Shown: piece after piece, positions 11,860 through 21,961 of the stretch
Numbering within the stretch: position 1 is the first letter of the stretch
Layout: each line of letters starts with the position of its first letter
NCBI RefSeq assembly: GCF_006442965.1
Contig: NZ_VFWX01000002.1
Span: 1 to 64,000 of the forward strand
Origin: Mesorhizobium sp. CU3
Lineage (GTDB): Bacteria; Pseudomonadota; Alphaproteobacteria; Rhizobiales; Rhizobiaceae
DNA length: 64,000 nucleotides
Reading direction: 5' to 3'
The notes under the pieces: model-generated
Database searches by the model: none
Told to the model about the DNA's origin: nothing
What the model saw: only the letters and a program-made list of their open reading frames with translations
Translations under genes and position numbers: made by a program

Positions 11860-13107
11860 TCAGGTAACGGCGGTTTTGACCGCAAAGCGCGGGTCCTGCC
11901 AGGCGCCAGCGCGCAGAATGTTTTCCAGCACCTCGACCGCGTCCCAGACATCGCGATAGCCGACATAGAGTGGCGTGAAGCCGAAGCGGATGGTCGACGG
12001 CGCGCGGAAATCGCCGATCACGCCGCGCTCGATCAACGCACGCATCACCTGGTAGCCATGGGGATGGGCGAATGACACCTGGCTGCCGCGCTCGGCGCCA
12101 TTGCGCGGGCTTTCCAATTCGAGGCCGAAGGCGCCGCATCTGGCCTCGACCAGCCGGATGAACAGATCCGTCAGGGCGATGCTTTTCGCGCGCACCGCCT
12201 GCATGTCGACCTCGTCCCAGAGATCCAGCGCGCCCTTCAGCGCCCGCATCGACAGCACCGGCTGCGTGCCGCACAGGAACCGGCGAATACCGCTGCCGGC
12301 GGCATAACCCTGCTCGAACGCGAACGGCCGGGCGTGGCCCCACCAGCCACTGAGCGGCTGGGAAATATCGCCGTGGTGGCGGTGCGCGGCATAGATGAAG
12401 GCCGGCGCGCCCGGTCCGCCATTGAGATACTTATAGGTGCAACCGATGGCGAAGTCGGCATTCGAGCCGTCGAGGTCGACCGGCAGCGCGCCCGCCGTGT
12501 GGCAGAGGTCCCAGACGATCAGCGCGCCGGCCTCATGCGCCTTGCGCGTCAGTGCCGCCATGTCGCGCAGCCGGCCGGATTTGTAGTTGACCTGGTTGAC
12601 CAGAATGACCGCGACACGATCGTCGATCAGTTCCTCGATCGTCCGCGCATCGACGCCTTCCAGCCGCAGCCTTGTGCCGGGCCGCGTCGATGCCACCCCT
12701 TCCGCCATATAGAGGTCGGTCGGAAAGCTGTCGCCCTCGGCGACGATCACCGACCGTTCGGGCCGCATCGCCAGCGCGGCGTGCAGGACCTTGTAGATGT
12801 TGATCGAGGTCGTGTCGCAGACGACGGTCTGGCCGGCCGCCGCGCCGATCAGCCGCCCGAGTTGGTCGCCCAAAGCGATGGGCATGTCGAACCAGCCGGC
12901 CGTGTTCCAGGCGCGGATCAGATCCTGCGCCCATTCGCGCGTCGCGGCGTTCTCGATTTCGTTGAAGACATTAGCCGACGCCGCACCCAGAGAATTGCCA
13001 TCAAGATAGATCACGCCTTCCGGCAGAATGAAGCGGTCGCGCATGGAGCGAAGCGGATCCGCGGCATCCATCGCCTCGACTTCAGCGAGATCTGGAATTT
13101 TCGCCAT
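11860..13107 (-). CDS. kynU: kynureninase
   Basis: A PLP enzyme that splits kynurenine into anthranilate and alanine in tryptophan breakdown. From the ATG at 13107 (MAKIPDLAEVEAMDAADP) it is 415 residues, normal for the family. A fold-type I aminotransferase core is visible: IYLDGNSLGAA near the N-terminus, a VVCDTTSINIYKVL stretch, VNYKSGRLRDM, the substrate/PLP region IVWDLCHTAGALPVDLD, and the PLP lysine in GCTYKYLNGGPGAPAF. The frame is open to 13155, but the extension is not conserved-looking. Its product anthranilate is the TrpD substrate, and TrpD is encoded 4 kb away. Confidence 0.95.
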   Translation of the reverse strand: MAKIPDLAEVEAMDAADPLRSMRDRFILPEGVIYLDGNSLGAASANVFNEIENAATREWAQDLIRAWNTAGWFDMPIALGDQLGRLIGAAAGQTVVCDTTSINIYKVLHAALAMRPERSVIVAEGDSFPTDLYMAEGVASTRPGTRLRLEGVDARTIEELIDDRVAVILVNQVNYKSGRLRDMAALTRKAHEAGALIVWDLCHTAGALPVDLDGSNADFAIGCTYKYLNGGPGAPAFIYAAHRHHGDISQPLSGWWGHARPFAFEQGYAAGSGIRRFLCGTQPVLSMRALKGALDLWDEVDMQAVRAKSIALTDLFIRLVEARCGAFGLELESPRNGAERGSQVSFAHPHGYQVMRALIERGVIGDFRAPSTIRFGFTPLYVGYRDVWDAVEVLENILRAGAWQDPRFAVKTAVT

Positions 13108-13568
13108 TCTGCCAACGCCTCTCCCTTTCGGCCGGCGAACGACGCCACAGGCCAATCATGGACGGGTTGTCTCACCGCCGTCGCCGATACCGCAAGGCCC
13201 TTTTTTCCCTTGAGCGCTGGTCCATCGCCTCGCAAGCGGCGGACTGGAATCAGGCCCAAAGTTGGCGTTTTGACTTCGTTTCGTTCACGGTGCCGGCCCA
13301 AACCGTAAAGCCCGCGCAATGCCGCGACCACGTCGGCGAAGGCGCCGCATCCCGTTTGATATAAGAGACGGGGTTGTAAAACGGAGCGGAATCAAGGCTT
13401 AAGGGCCACCCGGCCTTCGCGACAGCGCCCGCGCCGGCGCAACATAGTTTCGGCCGTCCTAACAAATTCACTAAACTTTAAACGGTTGCGGAACACAACT
13501 GGAACAGATAGTGTTTGTTCTGGGTTTGTTTTTCTGATTCTGGTTTTCAGAACCCGCGGGGACCGCCG
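13108..13568. other. kynU/lexA divergent intergenic region
   Basis: About 460 bp separate kynU and lexA. The part near lexA (13440-13560) is AT-rich and carries the SOS box at 13491-13505. A weak inverted repeat (CCCGT...ACGGG) lies near 13350-13372. I see no gene, and the short open frames here have no recognisable similarity. Confidence 0.6.
13491..13505. promoter_or_regulatory. LexA (SOS) box upstream of lexA
   Basis: GAAC-N7-GAAC, the exact reverse complement of the alphaproteobacterial SOS consensus GTTC-N7-GTTC, ends 63 bp before the lexA ATG. A second site with one mismatch (GTTC-N7-GTTT) is at 13517-13531. Together they indicate autorepression of lexA. Confidence 0.88.
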
Positions 13569-14306
13569 ATGCTGACGCGCAAACAACATGAACTCCTGAT
13601 GTTCATCCACGAACGTCTCAAGGAAAGCGGCATTCCCCCGTCCTTCGACGAGATGAAGGAAGCGCTAGACCTTGCGTCGAAGTCCGGCATCCACCGGCTG
13701 ATCACGGCGCTGGAGGAACGCGGCTTCATTCGCCGGCTGCCCAACCGGGCGCGCGCTCTCGAAGTGCTGCGCCTGCCCGACTCGATCGCCCCCGGCCTCA
13801 ACGCGGCGAAGAAATTTTCGCCAAGCGTCATCCAGGGTGGACAAGGCCAGGGCAATCTCGGCCGGCAGATCAAGCCTGCGGGCCCATCGCGCGCGCCGAC
13901 GCCGAGCAATGACGATGCCGGCTCCGCCGTCTCGATACCGGTGATGGGCCGCATCGCCGCCGGCGTGCCGATCGATGCAATCCAGCACCAGACGCATTCG
14001 ATCTCCGTGCCGCCGGACATGATCATGGGCGGCGAGCACTATGCGCTCGAGGTCAAGGGCGACTCCATGATCGAGGCCGGCATCTTCGACGGCGACACCG
14101 TCATCATCCGCAACGCCAATACGGCGAGCCCGGGCGAGATCGTGGTGGCGCTGGTCGACGACGAGGAAGCGACGCTAAAACGCTTCCGCCGCAAGGGCGC
14201 CTCTATCGCGCTCGAGGCCGCCAACCCGGCCTATGAGACCCGCATATTCGGGCCGGACCGGGTCAAGGTGCAGGGCAAGCTCGTCGGGCTCATCAGGCGC
14301 TACTGA
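13569..14306 (+). CDS. lexA: LexA repressor
   Basis: SOS repressor and self-cleaving serine peptidase. From the ATG at 13569 it has 245 residues. The N-terminal winged helix-turn-helix (about 1-65: [38 protein letters not shown]) is the alphaproteobacterial type. A long polar linker (about 75-120) follows. The Ala131-Gly132 cleavage site lies in GRIAAGVPI, the catalytic Ser166 in [13 protein letters not shown], and the Lys204 base in EEATLKRF. The upstream frame to 13515 crosses the promoter and is not used. The 3' end overlaps the convergent comEC end by 7 bp. Confidence 0.97.
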   Translation: MLTRKQHELLMFIHERLKESGIPPSFDEMKEALDLASKSGIHRLITALEERGFIRRLPNRARALEVLRLPDSIAPGLNAAKKFSPSVIQGGQGQGNLGRQIKPAGPSRAPTPSNDDAGSAVSIPVMGRIAAGVPIDAIQHQTHSISVPPDMIMGGEHYALEVKGDSMIEAGIFDGDTVIIRNANTASPGEIVVALVDDEEATLKRFRRKGASIALEAANPAYETRIFGPDRVKVQGKLVGLIRRY

Positions 14307-16756
14307 TCCGCTGGCGGGGACGTCGCCTTCTCAGGCTTCTTATACGGCGGCAGCCCTCTCGCCTCGCGAGTGTATTTCCGCTGCTCGTGCCAGGGCCGGT
14401 ACGGCTGTTCGACCGCATAGCGGATGGTTGGCCGAGCCGTGGCCGATTGCGTGTCGAAGAAGACGGCGGCACTGCCGTCCTGCGCGAGCTGCCGTTTGGT
14501 GACGACAAGGATGCGTGGATCGCGGCAAGGATTGTAGGCCGTGGCGTCGTTGATGACGATGAGGTCGGCGAAGCCGCAGGCCGGCCGGGCGCTGTCGCGG
14601 GTCTCGGCGAGCGCCACGATCGCGCCCGAAGGATGCCGGCCGATGCAAAGATCTCCGGTGCAATAGAAGGGCGATCCGGACGGCAGGTCGACGGGATCGG
14701 CGATGTCCAGCGCGCCCTTGGCGAAAATCTCCGGCGGCACGATCGCTTCGGATTGCAGCGCGCGTTTCCAATTGTCGGTGGTGAACTCGTTGGAGCGTGC
14801 GCGGTTGATGGCAAGCTCGCCGCCGCCGATCGGCATCGCCACCAGATGCGCATCCTCGGAGATGAGCAGGTCCGGCGTGCGCACGTCCGGAATTGCCAGA
14901 AGTGCTGCAAGCGCGAAGGGCACGGCGGCAAGCCTGAGCCAAGTGGTCGCCATGGTTGCGATGACCAGCGCGACGGTTGCCAGGAGCACAGACTGGATCG
15001 AGATCAGGCCGACGGCGTCGACCGGCGAGCGTTCGGAAATCCACGCCGAGATCGCTACCATTGCCGTCAGGCCCTTGCCCATCACATAGAGGAACGGACC
15101 GTCGAAGCCGAAAGGCATGGTGAGCGCGCTCAGCACGGCGAACGGCATGACGATGAGCGAGACGATGGGCATGACCGCGAGGTTCGCCACCAGGCTGAGC
15201 GGCGATACACGTTGAAAATGCCAGATGGCGAACAGCACCGTCGCGCTGCCGGCGATCAGCGACGTCATGGCCGCGCCGCCGACACCAGCCGCCAGTTTTC
15301 GCGCCAGGAATCGCGGGAACGAACGCTTTGCCGACGGCACGGCTACTTTGCCGACGCGATAGTCGGCCCAGCCGGCATAGGCGCCGACCAGTGCCGCCGT
15401 AGCGGCAAAGGACATCTGAAAGCTCGGGCCGACAACTTCATGCGGCGAGACCAGGATGACGGCGATCGCCGAGATCGCCAGGTTGCGCATTGTGAGCGCC
15501 GCGCGGTCGAAGAGCACGGCGACCAGCATCACCGCCAGCATGATGAAGCTGCGCTCGGCCGCCACCACGATCCCGGAGATGACGAGGTAAGCGGCGATCG
15601 AGACCAGCGCTATCGCCGCGGCATATTTCTTGACCGGCCGGCGCGAGGAAAAATCCGGGAACAGCGCAAAGGCGCCGCGCAGCAGCACCATGATCGTGCC
15701 GGCGACCAGTGCCATGTGCAGGCCGGAAATCGAGATGATGTGATAGATGCCGGTGCGGCGCATCGACTCGTTGATCTCTTCCGGAATGCCGGCGCGCACG
15801 CCGACGATCAGCGCCGCCGCGATCTCGCCCTCGGCGCCGCCGACGGTGCTGCGGATATGATCGGCAATCCCTTCGCGCGCATTCTCGATGGCGAGGGCAA
15901 TACTTGAACAAAACGGTGCGGCGTCGGTCGTCGATACCAGCTTCGGGTCGCCCAGGAAAAAGCCGCTGCCGCCGATGCCGGTGAAATAGCTGTCGAACGA
16001 AAAGTCATAGCTGTCCGGCCGCACCGGACCGGTCGGCGGCAGCAGCTTGGCGTAACCGGTCAGGATCGACCCGGCTTTCATATCAGGCGGAATCCGGCGC
16101 GCCGAAAGCCTGACGCGGTCGGGCGCATAGCGCAGCGTCGGATGCTCGGTCGAGATCAGATCAATGGTCAGCCTGACGCGGCCATTGGCCGTCGGCTCGG
16201 CGATGACGAGGCGGCCGGTGAGCCGCGTCTGGATTTCTGACCCGGTCATCGGCGTCGCCGCGCGCCAGGTCTCGACCTTGGCGGCGAGAAAACCCAGGGC
16301 ACAGACAAGCGTCGCCATGAAGATGAGATGCGTGCGCGGCCGGGAACGGGAGACGACCGCGCAAACGGCCATCAGCGCCACAACCGCCAGCGGCCTGTAG
16401 AGATCGGGCTCGGTGCTCAGCGAAAAATAGTAGATGACCCCGGCGGCGAGAAACACCGGCACCAGCAGGAAGCCGATGCCGCGATCTAGCTCGGTGGTGG
16501 CCGCGACCGCTATGCTTTGGCTCAGCGCAGAAAACGAAACGCGGCCAAGCTGTTTGCGGATCCGGCGGATGGCGGCTGCCGGCGCGACTGGCCGTAGCGC
16601 TCCGTCGGCGGGAGGCGAAAGCTCGGCCGATGGACGGGTGTCCGGTGGCGAAACCGACGCTTCTTCGGCGGGCGCGGCATGGGCAAACAGCAGGCGTTCG
16701 CTGACGCCAGCCATCGCCCCCTCGCCCTCTCCACCAGCCCGGCCACGTCCAGCCAT
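14300..16756 (-). CDS. comEC: ComEC/Rec2 family DNA-uptake channel protein
   Basis: A polytopic inner-membrane protein of the competence ComEC/Rec2 family, 818 residues. An N-terminal segment with hydrophobic helices and a DUF4131-like domain (about 90-280) precedes the Competence domain (about 300-590), which contains the hallmark [14 protein letters not shown] and many membrane helices. In ComEC the C-terminal domain is normally a metallo-beta-lactamase fold. Here, about 620-800, I see no HxHxDH metal motif, so nuclease activity of this domain is doubtful. It diverges from gltX and overlaps the lexA 3' end. The start is uncertain; the first 50 residues are low-complexity and a later ATG is possible. 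Confidence 0.88.
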   Translation of the reverse strand: MAGRGRAGGEGEGAMAGVSERLLFAHAAPAEEASVSPPDTRPSAELSPPADGALRPVAPAAAIRRIRKQLGRVSFSALSQSIAVAATTELDRGIGFLLVPVFLAAGVIYYFSLSTEPDLYRPLAVVALMAVCAVVSRSRPRTHLIFMATLVCALGFLAAKVETWRAATPMTGSEIQTRLTGRLVIAEPTANGRVRLTIDLISTEHPTLRYAPDRVRLSARRIPPDMKAGSILTGYAKLLPPTGPVRPDSYDFSFDSYFTGIGGSGFFLGDPKLVSTTDAAPFCSSIALAIENAREGIADHIRSTVGGAEGEIAAALIVGVRAGIPEEINESMRRTGIYHIISISGLHMALVAGTIMVLLRGAFALFPDFSSRRPVKKYAAAIALVSIAAYLVISGIVVAAERSFIMLAVMLVAVLFDRAALTMRNLAISAIAVILVSPHEVVGPSFQMSFAATAALVGAYAGWADYRVGKVAVPSAKRSFPRFLARKLAAGVGGAAMTSLIAGSATVLFAIWHFQRVSPLSLVANLAVMPIVSLIVMPFAVLSALTMPFGFDGPFLYVMGKGLTAMVAISAWISERSPVDAVGLISIQSVLLATVALVIATMATTWLRLAAVPFALAALLAIPDVRTPDLLISEDAHLVAMPIGGGELAINRARSNEFTTDNWKRALQSEAIVPPEIFAKGALDIADPVDLPSGSPFYCTGDLCIGRHPSGAIVALAETRDSARPACGFADLIVINDATAYNPCRDPRILVVTKRQLAQDGSAAVFFDTQSATARPTIRYAVEQPYRPWHEQRKYTREARGLPPYKKPEKATSPPADQ

Positions 16757-16858
16757 CGGGTCTGCCCCTTGCGCCCCAGACCGCCTATGCTACATGAACG
16801 CAGCCCGCGCGAAAGCCCGCGCAAAACATGCCTGTTTCAGCGCTTCTTCGAGAGTTAA

Positions 16859-18283
16859 ATGTCCGACAAGGTCGTCACCCGTTTTGCCCCCTCGCCGACA
16901 GGCTACCTGCATATCGGCGGCGCGCGCACAGCGCTGTTTAACTGGCTCTACGCCAAGCACACTGGCGGCACGATGCTCTTGCGCATCGAGGACACCGACC
17001 GCGAACGCTCCACCGAGGCGGCGACCGCCGCGATCCTGGACGGGCTGACCTGGCTCGGCCTTTCTTGGGACGGCGAGGCCGTCTCCCAGTTCGCGCGCGC
17101 GGCGCGCCACCGCGAGGTGGCCGAGGAGCTGGTGCGGCTGGGCAAGGCTTACTATGCCTACGAGACGCCGGCGGAGCTCGAGGCGATGCGCGAGGCAGCC
17201 AGGGCCAAGGGCTTGCCGCCACGCTACAACGGCGCCTGGCGCGACCGCGATCCTTCCGAGGCGCCCGCTGGCGTCAAGGGCGCCATCCGCATCAAGGCGC
17301 CGACCGCCGGCGAGACCGTTGTAGACGACCGCGTGCAAGGCGAGGTGCGCTTCCCCAACAAGGATCTCGACGACTTCATCATCCTGCGCTCGGATGGCGT
17401 CCCGACCTACATGCATGCCGTCGTCGTCGACGATCATGACATGGGCGTCACCCATATCATCCGGGGAGACGACCATCTGACCAACGCCGCGCGCCAGACG
17501 GTGATCTACAACGCCATGGGCTGGGATGTGCCGTCGATGTCGCATATCCCGCTCATCCACGGTGCTGACGGCGCCAAGCTGTCGAAGCGGCACGGCGCGC
17601 TCGGCGTCGAGGCCTATCGCGCCATGGGCTACCTGCCCGAGGCGCTGCTCAACTATCTGGCCAGGCTCGGCTGGAGCCATGGCGACGACGAGGTGATGTC
17701 GGTCAAGGACATGGTCTCCTGGTTCGACATCGGCGACGTCAACAAGGGCGCGGCGCGTTTCGACTTCGCCAAGCTCGACGCGCTGAACGGCGTCCATATG
17801 CGCAAGATGGACGATCAGACGCTGTTCGACATCTTTGTCGCCACGCTGCCCTATCTCGAAGGCGGCGCCACACTTGCAGTGAAGCTCGACGACAAGCGCA
17901 AGGCGCAGCTGCTTGCCGCCATGCCCGGCCTCAAGGAGCGCGCCAAGACACTGGTCGAGCTTCTCGACGGCGCGGCGTTCCTGTTTGCCGAGCGGCCGCT
18001 GTCGCTCGACGAGAAGGCCGCGGGCCTCGTCAACGGCGATGGGCGCGCGGTTCTGCGCGGCGCGCATCAGGCGCTGGCCGCGGTTTCCGGCGACTGGAGC
18101 GCGGCTGCGGCCGAGGCCGCGATCCGCGATTTCGCGCAGGCCGGCGGCCACAAGCTCGGCGCCGTGGCGCAGCCCCTGCGTGCGGCGCTGACCGGCCGCA
18201 GCACCTCGCCCGGCGTCTTCGACGTGCTTGCCGTGCTCGGCCGCGAGGAGAGCCTGGCGCGGATCGGCGATCAAATCGATTAG
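16859..18283 (+). CDS. gltX: glutamate-tRNA ligase
   Basis: Class I aminoacyl-tRNA synthetase that charges tRNA-Glu (and often tRNA-Gln in bacteria with GatCAB, which this window encodes in part). The 474-residue protein has the HIGH-like motif in [21 protein letters not shown], the KMSKS-like KLSKRHG (about residue 240), and an intact C-terminal anticodon-binding helical domain. The start is directly supported by the invariant [10 protein letters not shown]. Rhizobia commonly carry two gltX copies; I cannot tell from one locus whether this copy charges tRNA-Glu, tRNA-Gln or both. Confidence 0.95.
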   Translation: MSDKVVTRFAPSPTGYLHIGGARTALFNWLYAKHTGGTMLLRIEDTDRERSTEAATAAILDGLTWLGLSWDGEAVSQFARAARHREVAEELVRLGKAYYAYETPAELEAMREAARAKGLPPRYNGAWRDRDPSEAPAGVKGAIRIKAPTAGETVVDDRVQGEVRFPNKDLDDFIILRSDGVPTYMHAVVVDDHDMGVTHIIRGDDHLTNAARQTVIYNAMGWDVPSMSHIPLIHGADGAKLSKRHGALGVEAYRAMGYLPEALLNYLARLGWSHGDDEVMSVKDMVSWFDIGDVNKGAARFDFAKLDALNGVHMRKMDDQTLFDIFVATLPYLEGGATLAVKLDDKRKAQLLAAMPGLKERAKTLVELLDGAAFLFAERPLSLDEKAAGLVNGDGRAVLRGAHQALAAVSGDWSAAAAEAAIRDFAQAGGHKLGAVAQPLRAALTGRSTSPGVFDVLAVLGREESLARIGDQID

Positions 18284-18310
18284 GTGTGAACTGGCCCAAG
18301 AAGATTGGCA

Positions 18311-18339
18311 TTGAAAGGTGTGTTTCGCAGTGCAACATT
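18311..18339 (+). promoter_or_regulatory. candidate gltA promoter
   Basis: TTGAAA-N17-AACATT gives a plausible sigma-70 promoter about 125 bp before the gltA ATG. The spacer ends in CGC-AGT-GCA (18326-18334), close to the TGC-N3-GCA pattern seen at the phasin promoter. The -10 is a weak match. Confidence 0.35.
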
Positions 18340-18463
18340 AGGCCTTGGCCCAATCTGGCACGCACCTCCTAAAATGCGGTGGCGAGTTCGCGCATTCCGG
18401 TGACTTCACGTGTCGTTGGCAGGATTGCCTTGCCGGCATGAGGAATACAAAAGGAGTTTGAGA

Positions 18464-19792
18464 ATGAGCGAAGCTGCGAAGAAACTGGATACGGTCAGCA
18501 AGGCGCACCCGGCGACCGCCGCGCTCGAATTGAACGGCAAGACCCACGAATTCAAGGTACGAAGCGGGACGGTCGGGCCTGACGTCATCGACATCGGCGC
18601 TCTCTACGGCACCACCGGCGCCTTCACCTACGATCCGGGCTTCACCTCGACGGCAAGCTGCGAGTCCGGCATCACCTTCATCGATGGCGACGCCGGCATC
18701 CTGCTGCATCGCGGCTTCCCGATCGACCAGCTCGCCGAGCATGGCGACTTCCTCGAAGTCTGCTATCTCCTCCTCTACGGCGAACTGCCGACCAAGGCGC
18801 AGAAGGACGACTTTGACTACCGAGTGACGCGCCACACCATGGTGCACGAGCAGATGTCGCGCTTCTTCACCGGCTTCCGCCGCGACGCGCATCCGATGGC
18901 GGTGATGTGCGGCGTGGTCGGCGCGCTTTCGGCGTTCTATCACGACTCGACCGACATCTCCGACCCCTACCAGCGCATGATCGCCTCGATGCGCCTGATC
19001 GCCAAGATGCCGACGATCGCGGCGATGGCCTACAAGTACCACATCGGCCAGCCCTTCATTTACCCGAAGAACGATCTCGGCTTCGCCGCCAACTTCCTGC
19101 ACATGTGCTTCGCGGTGCCCTGCGAGGAGTACAAGATCAATCCGGTGCTGGCGCGCGCCATGGACCGCATCTTCATCCTGCATGCCGACCATGAGCAGAA
19201 CGCCTCGACCTCGACCGTTCGCCTCGCCGGTTCGTCGGGCGCCAATCCCTTCGCCTGTATCGCCGCCGGCATCGCTTGCCTGTGGGGCCCGGCCCATGGC
19301 GGCGCCAACGAAGCGGCGCTGAACATGCTGGGCGAGATCGGCCATGTCGATCACATCCCGGAATTCATCGCCCGCGCCAAGGACAAGAACGATCCGTTCC
19401 GGCTGATGGGCTTTGGCCACCGCGTCTACAAGAATTACGATCCTCGTGCGAAAATCATGCAGAAGACCGCGCATGAGGTGCTGGGCGAGCTCGGCATCAA
19501 GGACGATCCGCTGCTCGATATCGCCATGGAGCTGGAAAAGATCGCGCTGACCGACGAGTACTTCATCGAGAAGAAGCTCTACCCGAATGTCGACTTCTAT
19601 TCCGGCATCACGCTGAAGGCGCTGGGCTTCCCCACCACCATGTTCACCGTGCTGTTCGCCGTCGCCCGCACCGTCGGCTGGATCGCGCAGTGGAAGGAAA
19701 TGATCGAGGATCCGCACCAGAAGATCGGCCGTCCGCGCCAGCTCTACACCGGCGCCACGGAACGCGACTACGTGCCGATTGCAAAGCGGTGA
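18464..19792 (+). CDS. gltA: citrate synthase
   Basis: Condenses oxaloacetate and acetyl-CoA, the entry step of the TCA cycle. From the ATG at 18464 (preceded by AAGGAG) it has 442 residues, matching the hexameric type II (Gram-negative) enzymes. Key regions are [22 protein letters not shown], the active-site [19 protein letters not shown] stretch with its His, [13 protein letters not shown] and [15 protein letters not shown]. The upstream in-frame ATG at 18410 is in the leader and lacks a good ribosome site. The gene ends in a GAGTAG-rich repeat shared with the convergent lpxB. Confidence 0.97.
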   Translation: MSEAAKKLDTVSKAHPATAALELNGKTHEFKVRSGTVGPDVIDIGALYGTTGAFTYDPGFTSTASCESGITFIDGDAGILLHRGFPIDQLAEHGDFLEVCYLLLYGELPTKAQKDDFDYRVTRHTMVHEQMSRFFTGFRRDAHPMAVMCGVVGALSAFYHDSTDISDPYQRMIASMRLIAKMPTIAAMAYKYHIGQPFIYPKNDLGFAANFLHMCFAVPCEEYKINPVLARAMDRIFILHADHEQNASTSTVRLAGSSGANPFACIAAGIACLWGPAHGGANEAALNMLGEIGHVDHIPEFIARAKDKNDPFRLMGFGHRVYKNYDPRAKIMQKTAHEVLGELGIKDDPLLDIAMELEKIALTDEYFIEKKLYPNVDFYSGITLKALGFPTTMFTVLFAVARTVGWIAQWKEMIEDPHQKIGRPRQLYTGATERDYVPIAKR

Positions 19793-19872
19793 GTGAGTAG
19801 CAAATAGGGAGTAGTGAGTAGAGTGTTGGAGCGCTTTGAGCCGCTCACTACTCACTAATTCCTACTCGCTAC
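19791..19872. repeat. inverted GAGTAG-type repeat at the convergent gltA/lpxB ends
   Basis: The left arm, 19791-19821, is built of GAGTGAGTAG, AAATAGGGAGTAG and TGAGTAG units. The right arm, 19844-19872, is its approximate inverse; TAGTGAGTAG (19813-19821 and flank) pairs exactly with CTACTCACTA. The arms include the gltA stop region and encode the last residues of LpxB (VASRN). It may act as a bidirectional terminator. Confidence 0.7.
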
Positions 19873-21042
19873 TGCCTTCCTCACGCATCCCATCACCACC
19901 TCGGCGGCGATCTCGCCGGATGGCCGCTCGGTCGCCATTCGTTTGGCAATCTCGGCAAAGCCGGCCTTCTGCCAGGCGCGCGCGCCGGTGTCGGCAAACA
20001 GAGCTTCCAGTTGCCGGGCCAGGTTGTCCGGCCGGACATACTGGTCGTAGAACTCCGGAACCAGAGCGCGGTCGGAAATCAGATTGGGCAGCAGCGCCGA
20101 CCATGTGGTCACCATATGCTGCAGCAGCTGCCGCGCGATCGGATCGAGCTTGTAGCAGGAAACCATCGGCACGCCGGCAAGCGCCAGCTCTAGCGAAACG
20201 GTCCCCGACGCGATCAGCGCCGCATCGGCCTTGCCGAAGGCCTGCCATTTGCGTTCCGGCTCGGTGATGATTTCCGGCTTCTCGTCCCAGCTCGCGACCG
20301 ATGCCTTCACCAGGTCGGCGACATGCGGCACCGTCGGCAACAGCAGACGCAGGCGGTGGCCGCGCTGGCGCAGCGCCGAGATCGCCTTGCCGAAGGGCTC
20401 GATCAGCCGGCGCACTTCGCCGCGCCGCGATCCGGGCAGCACCAGCAGCGTCTTGACGCGATCATCGGACAGGTCGCGCGGCTGGCTCTGCGCCCGGGCG
20501 GCGGCGAGCACGCCCGCATCCTGCGTCAGGCGATGGCCGACATAGGTCCCCGGCGGTCCACCAAGACGGGCAAGCGCCTTCACCTCGAAGGGCAGGATGC
20601 ACAGGATGTGATCGACATAGGGCTTCATCGCCACCGCCCTGCCCGGCCGCCAGGCCCAAACGCTTGGACAGACATAGTGGACGATCGGGATGGCAGGATT
20701 GGCCGCGCGCACCTTCTTCGCCACGCGCAGCGAAAAATCGGGGCTGTCGATGGTGATCAGGCAATCCGGCCGCTCGGCCGCGATCGTCGCCGCCGTCTGG
20801 CTGATGCGCCGCATCAGCCGCGGCAGGTCGCGCAGCACCGCGCTGAAGCCCATCAAGGCGATCTCTGCGCCGTCGAACAGCGGCTTCAAACCCAGCTCCT
20901 GCAGATGCCGGCCGCCGATGCCGACCAGCTGCACCTTGCGGCCGGTCGATCGCTCGAGCGCGCCCACGATATCGGCGCCGAGCAGGTCGCCGGATTCCTC
21001 ACCGGCGACGATGGCGATCTTCAGAGGCTTGTCATTGCCCAT
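19855..21042 (-). CDS. lpxB: lipid-A-disaccharide synthase
   Basis: GT19 glycosyltransferase that joins lipid X and UDP-diacylglucosamine to form the lipid A disaccharide at the inner face of the inner membrane. It has 395 residues from the ATG at 21042. Motifs are IAIVAGEESGDLLGADIV at the N-terminus and VHYVCPSVWAWRPGRA mid-protein. The start overlaps the lpxI stop by 11 bp; another in-frame ATG at 21057 is possible. The frame runs further upstream only because it shadows lpxI. Its C-terminal five residues lie within the convergent repeat. It is last in the long bamA-lpx cluster. Confidence 0.96.
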   Translation of the reverse strand: MGNDKPLKIAIVAGEESGDLLGADIVGALERSTGRKVQLVGIGGRHLQELGLKPLFDGAEIALMGFSAVLRDLPRLMRRISQTAATIAAERPDCLITIDSPDFSLRVAKKVRAANPAIPIVHYVCPSVWAWRPGRAVAMKPYVDHILCILPFEVKALARLGGPPGTYVGHRLTQDAGVLAAARAQSQPRDLSDDRVKTLLVLPGSRRGEVRRLIEPFGKAISALRQRGHRLRLLLPTVPHVADLVKASVASWDEKPEIITEPERKWQAFGKADAALIASGTVSLELALAGVPMVSCYKLDPIARQLLQHMVTTWSALLPNLISDRALVPEFYDQYVRPDNLARQLEALFADTGARAWQKAGFAEIAKRMATERPSGEIAAEVVMGCVRKAVASRN

Positions 21043-21961
21043 GAGCCGGCGCCCCATTAACCGGCTGCATCGCCGGCAGACCGAAGATGAACAGGCCAAG
21101 CGCATTGGCGCGCGCCAGCGTCGTCGGGCCTTCAAGGATGAGCGCATGGCCGGCTTCGACGGCGATGCCGGCCAATCCGGCGGCGTGTGCGGCTTCAACC
21201 GTCTCCGGCCCGATAGACGGTAAATCGGCGCGCAATTCCTGCCCGGGCTTGGCGCATTTGACCAAAACGCCGCGCGTCCTGCCGGCAAGCCGGCCGTGAC
21301 CGCGCAACTCTCGCGTTCTTTCCAGCAGGCCGGCGGTGCCTTCGATCCCTTCCAGCGCAATTGCCCGTCCGCCGATCGCAATCGCAGCCTGGCCGATATC
21401 CAGCGCGCCGATCGCCTTGGCGGCGGCGCGGCCGGCCTCGATGTCGCGCCAGTCCGATTGCAACGGCGCAATCGCCGTCAGCGTGCCGGCGCCGGCCGTC
21501 AGTTCCGGAACGACCTCATGCGCGCCCAAAACCGCGATGCCTCGCTTCTCCAGGCCGCGCGTCAGCACCTTGAGCAGACCGTCATCGCCGCGAGCCAGGG
21601 CCATGACCACCGATGGCACGATCGCCAGCAGCCCTAGCGTGGGACGCATGTCTCTCAGTCTTGGCCGACGCTTGATCTGGCCGGCCATGACGAGATGTGT
21701 GACGCCGTGGCTTTTGAGTGTCCCCACAAGGGATCCGACCTGCTCGAGCGCAAGGGTGGCATGCTCGTAGCGGCGCAGGGCTTGCTCGCGGTCAGACTCG
21801 CCCGCCATCAACAGGATAAAAGGTGGATAACCTTGAGCGGCGAGGCCGTTGGCGACCTCCACGGGAAGGCTGCCGCCACCGGCAATGATGCCGACCTTTG
21901 CCCCCGGCGCGAGTGAAAGCCTGGACGTCGCGGGTTCAGCCCTCGTCATCGCCATCGTCAT
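21032..21961 (-). CDS. lpxI: UDP-2,3-diacylglucosamine pyrophosphatase LpxI
   Basis: Hydrolyses UDP-2,3-diacylglucosamine to lipid X, the step between LpxA/C/D and LpxB; LpxI replaces LpxH in alphaproteobacteria. The protein has 309 residues, with KVGIIAGGGSLPVEVANG at the N-terminus and a C-terminal domain containing LRADLPSIGPETVEAAHAAGLAGIAVEAG, typical of the family (formerly DUF1009). It overlaps lpxA by 26 bp and lpxB by 11 bp, so the three are surely cotranscribed. The exact start is uncertain because two Met codons lie close together. Confidence 0.95.
   Translation of the reverse strand: MTMAMTRAEPATSRLSLAPGAKVGIIAGGGSLPVEVANGLAAQGYPPFILLMAGESDREQALRRYEHATLALEQVGSLVGTLKSHGVTHLVMAGQIKRRPRLRDMRPTLGLLAIVPSVVMALARGDDGLLKVLTRGLEKRGIAVLGAHEVVPELTAGAGTLTAIAPLQSDWRDIEAGRAAAKAIGALDIGQAAIAIGGRAIALEGIEGTAGLLERTRELRGHGRLAGRTRGVLVKCAKPGQELRADLPSIGPETVEAAHAAGLAGIAVEAGHALILEGPTTLARANALGLFIFGLPAMQPVNGAPAHGQ

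Noticed and set aside
18338-19855. Open frame of 505 codons antisense to gltA
   Set aside because: Shadow of the strongly conserved citrate synthase gene, with no conserved motif.
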